A DNA stretch of 64,000 nucleotides from Phaeacidiphilus oryzae TH49 (lineage in GTDB: Bacteria; Actinomycetota; Actinomycetes; Streptomycetales; Streptomycetaceae), in NCBI RefSeq assembly GCF_000744815.1, contig NZ_JQMQ01000005.1, forward strand, positions 5,289,801 to 5,353,800. The letters are read 5' to 3'. Of the stretch, positions 8,502 to 16,214 are shown in pieces. The position numbers and the translations under genes are program-made. Position 1 is the first letter of the stretch; every line of letters starts with the position of its first letter. Below the pieces are notes generated by a model. That model ran no database searches. It was not told the origin of the DNA and was given only the letters and a program-made list of their open reading frames with translations.

Positions 8502-8573
8502 CGCAGATGCCAGCTTGATCCAGAGTCCGAGACGAAGATGCAACGCGGAACGGCATGTGGGCTCGCATCTGCG
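8502..8573. promoter_or_regulatory. Candidate operators of the molybdate regulator
   Basis: In the modA/regulator divergent region CGCAGATGC (8502-8510) is repeated as its exact complement GCATCTGCG (8565-8573), and a related AGATGC lies at 8536-8541. The two outer sites are 63 bp apart, about six helical turns, so they face the same side of the DNA. They could bind the MerR-Mop protein encoded alongside. Confidence 0.4.
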
Positions 8574-8634
8574 AGGGGCATGATCCGATGGTCCGGGCGG
8601 TCGGCGACGGCGCGGACGCCGTAGGGTGCTGGCC

Positions 8635-9156
8635 ATGCGCTCCTACACCATCGGCCGTGCCGCCCGGCTGCTCGGCGTCAGCCCGGACACCGTGCGCCGC
8701 TGGGCCGACGCCGGACGGCTCGGCACCCGTCGCGACGGCTCCGGGCGGCGGCTGATCGACGGTCGGGACCTGGCCGCGTTCGCCGTCGCACTGGCCGCGG
8801 GGGACACCGGCGGCAGCGGAAGCGCGAGCGGGAGCGGGAGCGGCAGCGCGAGCGGGAGCGGCAGCGCGAGCGGGAGCAGCGGCGGGAGCGGAAGCGGCGG
8901 GGGAGCCGGGGGCGCAGGGGGTGGCACGAGCCGCGAGGAGGACGAGCGGCCGGCCACTTCGGTCCGGAACTCCTTCCCCGGAATCGTCACGGCGATCAAG
9001 CTCGGCGACGTGGCGGCCCAGGTGGAGATCCAGGCCGGGCCGCACCGGCTGGTCTCCCTCCTCACCCGCGAGGCGGTGGAGGAACTCGGCCTGGAGGTGG
9101 GGATGGAGGCGACCGCGAGGGTCAAGTCCACCAACGTCCATGTCGATCTGAGCTGA
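8635..9156 (+). CDS. MerR-type HTH regulator with C-terminal molybdate-binding (Mop/TOBE) domain
   Basis: 173 residues in three parts. Residues 1-48 are a MerR/excisionase-like helix-turn-helix (YTIGRAARLLGVSPDTVRRW). Residues about 52-105 are an almost pure Gly/Ser linker encoded by an imperfect DNA repeat. Residues about 110-170 are a Mop domain (RNSFPGIVTAIKLGDVAAQVEI...TREAVEELGLEVGM) of the kind that binds molybdate or tungstate oxyanions. It lies back to back with the molybdate transporter and is the obvious candidate regulator. I chose the ATG at 8635 (AGGGTG six bases upstream) over a GTG at 8626. Confidence 0.85.
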   Translation: MRSYTIGRAARLLGVSPDTVRRWADAGRLGTRRDGSGRRLIDGRDLAAFAVALAAGDTGGSGSASGSGSGSASGSGSASGSSGGSGSGGGAGGAGGGTSREEDERPATSVRNSFPGIVTAIKLGDVAAQVEIQAGPHRLVSLLTREAVEELGLEVGMEATARVKSTNVHVDLS

Positions 9157-9247
9157 GAGTGCGCCCTTCCCGGCGGGGCCTCACCGGGTAGGTTAATGGT
9201 TGTATGTAGCTGCCAAATAGCGTAGTGCGCAAGGGAAGTTGAGGCCC

Positions 9248-11056
9248 ATGCCCGTCGCGGAACGCAGTTCAGGCCACTCCGACCGCTACAAGTGGATCGC
9301 GCTGTCCAACACCACCCTCGGTGTGCTGATGGTGATGATCAACCAGTCGATCGTGCTGATCGCCCTCCCGGACATCTTCCGGGGGATCAGGCTTGATCCC
9401 CTCGACCCCTCGAACACCAGTTATCTCCTCTGGATGCTGATGGGCTTCATGGTGGTCACCGCGGTGCTGGTGGTCGCCTTCGGCCGGCTCGGCGACATGT
9501 TCGGCCGGGTGCGGATGTACAACCTCGGCTTCGCCGTCTTCAGCGTCTGCTCGGTGCTCCTCTCCGTCACCTGGATGCACGGCACCGCCGGGGCGCTGTG
9601 GCTGATCGGCTGGCGGGTGGTGCAGGGGATCGGAGGGGCACTGCTCTTCGCCAACTCCACAGCGATCCTCACCGACGCCTTCCCCGCCGACCAGCGCGGA
9701 ACGGCGCTGGGGATCAACACCATCGCCGGCATCGCCGGCTCCTTCATCGGGCTGATCCTCGGCGGGGTGCTGGCGCCGGTGGACTGGAAGCTGGTCTTCC
9801 TGGTCTCGGTCCCGGTCGGGCTCTTCGGCACGGTGTGGGCGTACCTCAAGCTCAAGGACACCGGGGTGCGGCGGCCGGCCCGGATGGACTGGTGGGGGAA
9901 CGTCACCTTCGCGGTCGGCCTGATCGCGGTGCTGGTCGGGATCACCTACGGGATCCAGCCGTACGGCGGTTCCACCATGGGGTGGGCCAACCCGATGGTG
10001 CTGGGCTGCATCATCGGCGGGCTGGCCGTGCTGGGGCTCTTCGTGGGGATCGAGACCAGGGTCGCGGAGCCGCTCTTCCGGCTCTCCCTCTTCCGGCTGC
10101 GGGCGTTCACCGCGGGCAACATCGCCAGCCTGCTGACCGCCCTCGGCCGCGGCGGGCTGCAGTTCATGCTGATCATCTGGCTGCAGGGGATCTGGCTGCC
10201 GCTGCACGGCTACAGCTTCGAGCGGACGCCGCTCTGGGCCGGTATCTACATGATCCCGATGACCGTCGGCTTCCTGGTCTCCGCACCGGCCTCCGGCTGG
10301 CTCTCCGACCGCTTCGGGCCGCGCGGCTTCACCGTCCTCGGGACGCTGGTGACGGCCGGGTCCTTCCTGGTGCTGATGACGCTGCCGACGGACTTCGGGT
10401 ATCCGGTCTTCGCACTGCTGCTGGTGGTCAACGGGCTGGGCTCCGGGCTGTTCGCCTCGCCGAACCGGGCCGAGGTGATGAACTCGGTCCCGCCGGACGC
10501 GCGCGGCGCGGGCGCGGGGATGACCGCCACCTTCCAGAACGTGGCGATGGTCCTCTCCATCGGCATCTTCTTCAGCCTGATGGTGGCCGGGCTCTCGCAC
10601 AGCCTGCCGGCGACGATGACCAGCGGCCTGATCCAGCACGGGGTGCCGGCGGCGGAGGCCCGCCAGATCGCCGCCCTGCCGCCGATCGCCCTCCTCTTCG
10701 CGGCCTTCCTCGGCTACAACCCGCTGCGGCAGCTGCTGGGCCCGCATCTCTCCGGACTCCCGGGCGGCGGCAAGGAGTTGACGAGTACTCAGTACTTTCC
10801 GCACCTGATCGCGAAGCCGTTCCACCAGGGGCTGGTGACCGCCTTCTGGTTCGCGGTGGTCGCGTGCGTGGTCGCGGCGGTGGCGTCGATGCTGACCAGC
10901 AGCCTGCGGCCGCGGCGGCGGGAGTCCGTGGTGCGCCACGAGTCCCTGGGCTCCGAGCTGGCCGCGGCGGCGGGTGAGTCCGGCACCACCATGGCCGAAC
11001 TGGTCGTCCCCGACGAGGAGTCGGCGCGCGGGGGCGGTGGCCGCGAGACGCCTTAG
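9248..11056 (+). CDS. DHA2-family MFS drug-type exporter (14 TM)
   Basis: About 602 residues, the length of a 14-helix DHA2 transporter. Motif A is GRLGDMFGRVRMY in the loop after TM2. Motif C appears in AGIAGSFIGLILGG, characteristic of drug/proton antiporters, and WRVVQGIGGALL matches motif B. The first cytoplasmic residues are SDRYKWIALSNTTLGVLMVMINQSIV. It would expel lipophilic compounds using the proton gradient; the substrate cannot be told. The ATG at 9248 is preceded by AAGGGAAG. Monocistronic, facing the nitrilase operon. Confidence 0.88.
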   Translation: MPVAERSSGHSDRYKWIALSNTTLGVLMVMINQSIVLIALPDIFRGIRLDPLDPSNTSYLLWMLMGFMVVTAVLVVAFGRLGDMFGRVRMYNLGFAVFSVCSVLLSVTWMHGTAGALWLIGWRVVQGIGGALLFANSTAILTDAFPADQRGTALGINTIAGIAGSFIGLILGGVLAPVDWKLVFLVSVPVGLFGTVWAYLKLKDTGVRRPARMDWWGNVTFAVGLIAVLVGITYGIQPYGGSTMGWANPMVLGCIIGGLAVLGLFVGIETRVAEPLFRLSLFRLRAFTAGNIASLLTALGRGGLQFMLIIWLQGIWLPLHGYSFERTPLWAGIYMIPMTVGFLVSAPASGWLSDRFGPRGFTVLGTLVTAGSFLVLMTLPTDFGYPVFALLLVVNGLGSGLFASPNRAEVMNSVPPDARGAGAGMTATFQNVAMVLSIGIFFSLMVAGLSHSLPATMTSGLIQHGVPAAEARQIAALPPIALLFAAFLGYNPLRQLLGPHLSGLPGGGKELTSTQYFPHLIAKPFHQGLVTAFWFAVVACVVAAVASMLTSSLRPRRRESVVRHESLGSELAAAAGESGTTMAELVVPDEESARGGGGRETP

Positions 11057-11087
11057 CGTTTCCTGGAGGCGTCTTAGCGTTTCCTGG
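11052..11087. repeat. Direct repeat spanning a stop codon
   Basis: CTTAGCGTTTCCTGG occurs at 11052-11066 and again at 11073-11087, a 21-bp tandem duplication that includes the TAG stop codon of the exporter gene in its first copy. It looks like a small recent slippage event. Confidence 0.7.
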
Positions 11088-11098
11088 GTCCCGCTTCG

Positions 11099-11129
11099 GC
11101 CGCCCCGGGACGACGCCCGAAGGGGCGGC
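11099..11129. terminator. Hairpin between convergent exporter and nitrilase genes
   Basis: GCCGCCCC (11099-11106) and GGGGCGGC (11122-11129) form an 8-bp perfect stem with a 15-base loop, without a T-tract. A plausible terminator for the genes converging on it. Confidence 0.45.
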
Positions 11130-11159
11130 GCTTCCGGGGCGAAGAAGCCCGCCGGGCCC

Positions 11160-11987
11160 TCAGCGTCCCGACGGGTAGAGGTCCGTCCGCCGGTCCGCCA
11201 GGACGTCGTTGCGCGGGTTGTAGGACTTGTCGCGGGAACGCGCGAGGTCGAGGTCGGCGGCGGCCTCCGCGTCCGCGCCCGGGCCCGCCTCGGCGACGAG
11301 CCAGCCGTCCGGGTCGATCAGGGCGGTGCCCTCGTTCCACCGCGTGCCGCGTTCGACGCCGCTGCGGTCGCAGCAGGCGATGGCCAGGTGGTTGATCCGG
11401 GCGGTGCCCTGGGCGATCACCACCTCCGGCGCGTGCTCGCCCTCCGGGCGGTCCGTCCAGGGCCAGTTGGTGGGGATGGCGAGGAGGTCCGCGCCGGCCA
11501 GCGCCACCGCGCGGGTGAACTCCGGGAACTCCAGGTCGTAGCAGACCATCACGCCGATCCGGCCGAAGGCCGTCTCCACCACCGGCGGCAGCTCCGAGCC
11601 CGGGGTGAAGAAGAGCTTCTCCCGGTCCCAGAGGTGCGCCTTGCGGTAGACGGCGAGGGTGCCGCCGGCGTCGACGACGGCCGCGCTGTTGTAGAGCAGG
11701 CCGTCCGCGCCGAGCTCGGCGAAGCCGCAGACCAGGACGGCGGAGGAGGAAGCCGAGCCCGCGATCGCCGCCGACCACTCGCCGAGCAGCGGGTCGTCCG
11801 CCGTGATCGCGCAGGCCTTGAGCTCCTCCTCGGTCTCGAACACGTAGCCGGAGGTGGCCAGCTCCGGAAGGACGATCACCTCGGCCCCGGCGGCGGTCGC
11901 CTCGGCGAGGGTCTCGACGATCCGCCGCTGGTTGGCGGCGAGTTCGCCCAGGCGCGGGGCGAGTTGGCGGCAGACGATCCGGGTCAT
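11160..11987 (-). CDS. Carbon-nitrogen hydrolase (nitrilase superfamily)
   Basis: 275 residues, a standard nitrilase-superfamily length. The Glu-Lys-Cys triad is visible: Glu in VIVLPELATSGYV, Lys in AVYRKAHLW, Cys in IGVMVCYDLEFPE. These enzymes hydrolyse amides, nitriles or N-carbamoyl compounds; the motif set fits an aliphatic amidase or carbamoylase. Its ATG shares one base with the stop codon of the upstream permease (TGATG), so the two are co-translated. With the permease and HisD-like enzyme it forms an uptake-and-breakdown operon for a nitrogenous substrate, beside a LysR regulator. Confidence 0.85.
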   Translation of the reverse strand: MTRIVCRQLAPRLGELAANQRRIVETLAEATAAGAEVIVLPELATSGYVFETEEELKACAITADDPLLGEWSAAIAGSASSSAVLVCGFAELGADGLLYNSAAVVDAGGTLAVYRKAHLWDREKLFFTPGSELPPVVETAFGRIGVMVCYDLEFPEFTRAVALAGADLLAIPTNWPWTDRPEGEHAPEVVIAQGTARINHLAIACCDRSGVERGTRWNEGTALIDPDGWLVAEAGPGADAEAAADLDLARSRDKSYNPRNDVLADRRTDLYPSGR

Positions 11988-13489
11988 CAGGACTCCTCGG
12001 GTTCGAGGTGGTGCTCGTGCTCGGACTGGGCGATCCGCCCCCGCAACCGCTCCGCGAGGCCGGGCACGGCGCTGACGACGAGGGTCGCGACCGCCAGCAC
12101 CCCGAGCGCGATGTACGGGAAGACGCGGTAGGGCCCCTCGACGCCCACGACGTTCTTGAAGATGGTGTAGACGATGAAGGCCAGTGCGAGCAACGGTACG
12201 ACGACCTGCCAGCGCGGTGCCCGCCGCTGCCCGCCGAGGAAGAGGAAGCGCAGCGCCCCCGCCGTCGCCAGCGCGTACGCCGCGAGCAGCGCGATGGTGC
12301 CGAGGGTGAGCCAGTAGAAGGCGGCGTCCACGACGCCGGTACCGGCCAGCCGCTGGCCTACCGCGCAGCACAGGATGATCGCGCTGGTCACGCAGATCAT
12401 CCCGACCGGGGCGCCGCGCCTGGTCAGCCGCACGGCCGGCCCGCGCACGCCGGCGTCGCGCAGCACCGCGTAGCCCACCCGGGCCGCGCCGTTGACCGTG
12501 CCGAGGGTGATCGCGAAGACGCTGAAGGCGGCGACCAGGTCGAGGAGGACGCCGAAGGCGCTGCCGATGTACTGGTCCGCCAGGCTTCCGTAGGGGTCCT
12601 CGGCCGCGGCGAAGACCGCCGCCCCGGCGGAGGTGGAGCCGTAGCCGACCGACTCGCCGACGATCGCGAGGAGGAAGAAGGAGCCGACCACGGCCATGGT
12701 GATCTTCAGCGCGCGGGGGATCTCGCGCTTGGGGTTCACCGTCTCCTCGCCGAGCGCCGCCGCGCCCTCGAAGCCGGCGAAGGCGAGGAAGCCGAAGACC
12801 GCCGCGCCGGCGATGGTGCCGAAGCCCGTTCCGCTCGGCAGGCTGAGGAAGTGCCAGCCGAGCGTCCGCCCGCCGGGGGCGTGGCCGGTGCCGGTGCGGA
12901 CCAGGATCACGATGCTCAGCACCCCGACCAGCACCGCACCGACCAGCTCGCAGCAGAGGAGGATCCGGGTGAGGACCCGGACCTCGCTCAGTGAGAGCGC
13001 CACCACGACCGCGAGCCCGACCAGGTCCGTCCAGATCCACTCCGAGGTGCCCGCGCCGAGCAGGTGGAGCCGGGAGAGCACCTTGTTGAAGAAGAGGGCG
13101 ACCTCGATCGTCGACCCGGTGCCGATGGTGGCGTAGGCCATGAAGAGGGCGCAGCCGGCGACGAAGCCGGTCCGGGCCCCGATCGTCCGGCCGACCAGCG
13201 CGTAGACCGACCCGGTGTGCGAGACGTGCCGGGACATCTTGATGAAGCCGTAGCCGACGAGCAGGACGCCAGCGATGGCGAAGACGAAGGCCCAGGTGGC
13301 TCCCTGGCCCAGCAGTCCCGCCGCGCCCACGCCGAGCAGGGCCATCGCCCCGACCGGTCCGATCAGCCCGACGGAGAAGGCCGCGGCGTCGGTGACCTTC
13401 AGCTCGCGACGGAGGCCGTCGGGGGAGGGCGAAGCGGGGGAACCGTCGGTTCTGCCGGTTCCCCCGGCTCTGTCGGCGTTCACTGTCAT
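11987..13489 (-). CDS. APC-family amino acid/amine permease
   Basis: 500 residues with about 12-13 hydrophobic segments. The start of the APC core is recognisable in VTDAAAFSVGLIGPVGAMALLGVGAAGLLG. FGFLAFAGFEGAAALGEET is the TM6 signature of amino-acid permeases, followed by NPKREIPRAL. Imports an amino acid, amine or similar compound with protons. I chose the ATG at 13489, which has GAGG seven bases upstream, over earlier in-frame codons that run into a low-complexity repeat. Second gene of the hisD-like operon, overlapping the amidase gene by one base. Confidence 0.87.
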   Translation of the reverse strand: MTVNADRAGGTGRTDGSPASPSPDGLRRELKVTDAAAFSVGLIGPVGAMALLGVGAAGLLGQGATWAFVFAIAGVLLVGYGFIKMSRHVSHTGSVYALVGRTIGARTGFVAGCALFMAYATIGTGSTIEVALFFNKVLSRLHLLGAGTSEWIWTDLVGLAVVVALSLSEVRVLTRILLCCELVGAVLVGVLSIVILVRTGTGHAPGGRTLGWHFLSLPSGTGFGTIAGAAVFGFLAFAGFEGAAALGEETVNPKREIPRALKITMAVVGSFFLLAIVGESVGYGSTSAGAAVFAAAEDPYGSLADQYIGSAFGVLLDLVAAFSVFAITLGTVNGAARVGYAVLRDAGVRGPAVRLTRRGAPVGMICVTSAIILCCAVGQRLAGTGVVDAAFYWLTLGTIALLAAYALATAGALRFLFLGGQRRAPRWQVVVPLLALAFIVYTIFKNVVGVEGPYRVFPYIALGVLAVATLVVSAVPGLAERLRGRIAQSEHEHHLEPEES

Positions 13490-13518
13490 CGGTGGGCCTC
13501 GGTCTCGTTCGATGGATC

Positions 13519-13577
13519 GGTTGAACGGCTGAACTGCTGAGCTGCTGAACTGCGGAGCGGCTGAACTGCTGAGCGGT
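13519..13577. repeat. Short tandem repeats in the hisD-like/permease intergenic gap
   Basis: Variants of GGCTGAACTGCTGAGC recur about four times in this 59-base stretch, within the 100 bases separating the HisD-like gene from the permease gene. It may reflect slippage expansion. No ORF or hairpin explains it. Confidence 0.6.
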
Positions 13578-13589
13578 CGGGGCCGGGGG

Positions 13590-14909
13590 TCAGCCGGAGT
13601 GGCGGATCCTGCGGAGGGTCGCGGTCGCCCTGTGCGCGGCCATCCCCTCGAAGTCGGAGATCGCCTCGACATGGGCGGCCAGGTCCGGGGTGGCCTCCGC
13701 GGAGACCTTCTGGAAGGTCAGCGGCTTGAGGAAGCGGGAGACCGAGAGGCCGGCGGACGCCCGGGCGCCGCGGCCGGTGGGGAGGACGTGGTTGGTGCCG
13801 GCGATGCCCTTGTCGGAGTAGGCGACCGTGGACCAGGCACCGAGGAAGATCGAGCCGTAGTTCTTCAGGTTCTGGTGGTAGTAGTCGTCGTCCGCGCTGA
13901 TGACCTCGAGGTGCTCGGGGGCGAGGAGGTCCATCAGCTCCACAGCGGTCTGCCGGTCCTCGGCGACATACACCGTTCCGTGGTCCCGCCAGGCCGGCTC
14001 GGCGATGTCCCGGGTGGGCAGCTGCCGCAGCTGCTTCTCCACCTCCTCCAGCACGGCCAGGCCGAGCTCGCGGGAGGTGGTCACCAGCGAGGCGGGGGAC
14101 TGCCTGCCGTGCTCGGCCTGGCCGAGGAGGTCGGCGGCGACCAGTTCCGGGTCGGCGGTCTCGTCGGCGATCACGGCGACCTCGGAGGGGCCGGCCAGCA
14201 GGTCGATACCGACCCGACCGAACAACTGCCGCTTGGCCTCGGTGACATAGGCGTTGCCGGCGCCGACCAGCATGTCCGCCGGCTGGTCGCCGAGCAGCCC
14301 GAAGGCCATCGCGGCCAGTGCCTGCACCCCGCCGAGGGCGAAGGCGCGGTCGACACCGGAGAGGTACGCGGCGTACAGCACGGCGGGGTGGCCGCCCTGC
14401 TCGGCAGTGGGGGGAGTGCAGGCCAGGACGGTGGGCACGTCGGCCGCCTTGGCGACACCGACCGTCATGAAGGCGCTGGCCAGGATCGGGAAGTTGCCGG
14501 CGGGCAGGTAGGCGCCGACCCGGGGGACCGGAAGGTACTTCTGGCCGGTGACCACGCCCGGGATCAGCTCGGTCTCGAAGTCCTGGAGGTGCTCGCGCTG
14601 CTCGACCGCGAAGAGGCGGGTGCGCTCGGCGCCGGCGGCGAGCGCCTGCCGCAGCTCGGGGGAGAGGCTGTCGCCGGTGCGCTTCAACTCGGCCGCGCTG
14701 ATCTCGACATCGCCGCCCTGCCAGCCGTCGAGCTCGCGGGAGTATCTGAGAACGGCGTCCATGCCGTTCTTCTCGATGTCGGAGAGCATCCGGGAGACCG
14801 TCTCCACCACTGCGGGGAGCCGCTGGGCCGGAACGCCCCCGACGGCCGGCTGCTTGAGGGTGTCGAAGTTTCCGTGGATGTAGGCCAGGTCGGCCTTGTT
14901 GATCTGCAT
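13590..14909 (-). CDS. Histidinol-dehydrogenase-family NAD-dependent dehydrogenase (catabolic context)
   Basis: 439 residues, full length for the HisD family. Catalytic and zinc residues of E. coli HisD are conserved: Gln/His in LLGQAEHG, the Glu-His pair in LAPEHLEV, GTNHVLPTGRGAR, and the last His in FEGMAAHRATA; GPSEVAVIAD is also present. Yet it lies in an operon with an amino-acid permease and an amidase under a LysR gene, with no histidine genes nearby. It is therefore more likely one of the HisD paralogues that oxidise other polyols or amino alcohols (HpsN is a known example) than the biosynthetic enzyme. Promoter spacing suggests a leaderless mRNA. Confidence 0.83.
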   Translation of the reverse strand: MQINKADLAYIHGNFDTLKQPAVGGVPAQRLPAVVETVSRMLSDIEKNGMDAVLRYSRELDGWQGGDVEISAAELKRTGDSLSPELRQALAAGAERTRLFAVEQREHLQDFETELIPGVVTGQKYLPVPRVGAYLPAGNFPILASAFMTVGVAKAADVPTVLACTPPTAEQGGHPAVLYAAYLSGVDRAFALGGVQALAAMAFGLLGDQPADMLVGAGNAYVTEAKRQLFGRVGIDLLAGPSEVAVIADETADPELVAADLLGQAEHGRQSPASLVTTSRELGLAVLEEVEKQLRQLPTRDIAEPAWRDHGTVYVAEDRQTAVELMDLLAPEHLEVISADDDYYHQNLKNYGSIFLGAWSTVAYSDKGIAGTNHVLPTGRGARASAGLSVSRFLKPLTFQKVSAEATPDLAAHVEAISDFEGMAAHRATATLRRIRHSG

Positions 14910-14915
14910 GCGCCG

Positions 14916-14944
14916 ACGGTAGGCCGAGCGCAGTCAAAGGACAA
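14916..14944 (-). promoter_or_regulatory. Leaderless-type promoter of the HisD-like operon
   Basis: On the minus strand, TTGTCC (14939-14944), a 17-base spacer and TACCGT (14916-14921), with only six bases between the -10 and the ATG at 14909. Transcription would start at or next to the start codon. No Shine-Dalgarno sequence is present. Confidence 0.55.
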
Positions 14945-14980
14945 CCCTGAGTCATGCGATGCGGGCTATAGGCTTTCCCT

Positions 14981-15895
14981 GTGACCTTGGCTCAACTGAA
15001 GGCGTTCCTCGCCGCCTACGAACTCTCCTCCTTCACCGCCGCTGCGGGCCGGCTGGACACCAGCCAGGCCTCCGTCTCGGAGCTCGTCGCCCGGCTGGAG
15101 GAGGAGGTCGGCCTGCGCCTCTTCGTCCGCGGCGGCCGGCGTCTGGTGCCCACCGCGGCGGCGGCCGAGCTGCGCGTCCACGCCCTGGACGCGGTCAGCG
15201 CGGTGGAGAACGGGCTGACCGCGATGCGGTCGCTGACCTCGCTGGAGGGCGGGGTCTGCACCTTCGGCGTGCTGCGCAACGCGGCCTACTACGACCTGGC
15301 CGACCTGGTGCAGCGGTTCCATGCCCGCTACCCCAACATCCGGATCCGGATGGTCGGTCTCAACTCCGGCCTGGTCGCCTCCTCGGTGGCCTCGGGCGAG
15401 ATCGAGGCCGCGCTGGTGGTGCTGCCGGTGCCGGACGAGGGCCTGGTGGTCAAGCCGCTCTTCCGGGACGAGGTGCTGTACGCCTCGGCGAGCCGCGATC
15501 CGCGCCGAGGGCCGGTCACCATCGAGGAGTTGGCCGCGGCCGACCTGGTCCTCTACGACGCCCACTCCGGCTGGCAGGACCCGACGCGGCGGCAGCTGCT
15601 GGAGCGGGCGCAGCTGGCGGGGGTGCGGATCAGCCCCGCGATCGAGGTCGAGCATGTGGAGACCGCCGTCAACCTGGTCGCCAACGGCGCCGGCGACACC
15701 ATCGTCAGCCGCGCGATCGCGGAGAGCCCCGGTTTCCCGAAGAGCATCCACACCACCGGCTTCGCCGAACCCCTCCACGACACCATCGCCCTGATCCGCC
15801 GAGAGGGCGGCCTGATCTCCCCCGCCACCCAGAAGATCGTCGAACTGGCGGAACGCACGCTCCGCGCGCGAATGCGCAGCGGCCGACCCGCCTGA
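14981..15895 (+). CDS. LysR-family transcriptional regulator
   Basis: 304 residues. The N-terminal winged HTH is typical (MTLAQLKAFLAAYELSSFT, DTSQASVSELVARLEEEVG), followed by the effector-binding domain (GVCTFGVLRNAAYYDLADLVQRFHARYPNI). Divergent from the HisD-like operon by 71 bases, the classical arrangement for a LysR activator of a catabolic operon. GTG start with no Shine-Dalgarno; a -10-like TAGGCT (14969-14974) ends six bases before the GTG, so this transcript may be leaderless too. The ligand is presumably the substrate of the neighbouring permease and enzymes. Confidence 0.9.
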   Translation: MTLAQLKAFLAAYELSSFTAAAGRLDTSQASVSELVARLEEEVGLRLFVRGGRRLVPTAAAAELRVHALDAVSAVENGLTAMRSLTSLEGGVCTFGVLRNAAYYDLADLVQRFHARYPNIRIRMVGLNSGLVASSVASGEIEAALVVLPVPDEGLVVKPLFRDEVLYASASRDPRRGPVTIEELAAADLVLYDAHSGWQDPTRRQLLERAQLAGVRISPAIEVEHVETAVNLVANGAGDTIVSRAIAESPGFPKSIHTTGFAEPLHDTIALIRREGGLISPATQKIVELAERTLRARMRSGRPA

Positions 15896-16022
15896 GCCCA
15901 CCGGCGCCCGCCGGGCGGCGGCCACGCCTCGGTCTCCCACCGAAGCCAGGCCGCCCGCCGGCGCGGGTCCCCCGCCGCCGGCACGGCGGGCCTTCGGCGA
16001 GGGGCGCGGCAGGCGGGAGCGC

Positions 16023-16199
16023 TCAGTCGGCCGGGGCGTGGGTGGCGCGGGGGACGAACTGGGTGGGCTGGACGAGGCGTTCGTCCGCTGGGTCCGCCTC
16101 CCCGTCGATCCGGCGGACCAGCAGGCGGGCCGCCTGGCGGGAGAGTTCGCGGAGGTCGTGGCGGACGGTGGTGAGGCGGAACGCCTCCCACGCGGCCAT
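16023..16199 (-). pseudogene. C-terminal remnant of a LacI-family regulator
   Basis: A 58-residue reading frame (RLTTVRHDLRELSRQAARLL...RRIDGE...ERLVQPTQFVPRAT) is the last strand-and-helix segment of a LacI-family sugar regulator, normally about 340 residues long. The DNA-binding domain and most of the ligand domain are missing; the stop codon of the F420 oxidoreductase lies 16 bases upstream. It is probably the leftover of a deletion. A very small protein of unrelated origin is the alternative. Confidence 0.6.
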
Positions 16200-16214
16200 T
16201 GTCAGGGCCAGTGG

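Noticed and set aside
13590..14909. Naming the HisD-family gene as the histidine biosynthesis gene
   Set aside because: Residues would allow it, but neighbours are a permease, an amidase and a LysR regulator and no other his gene is present.
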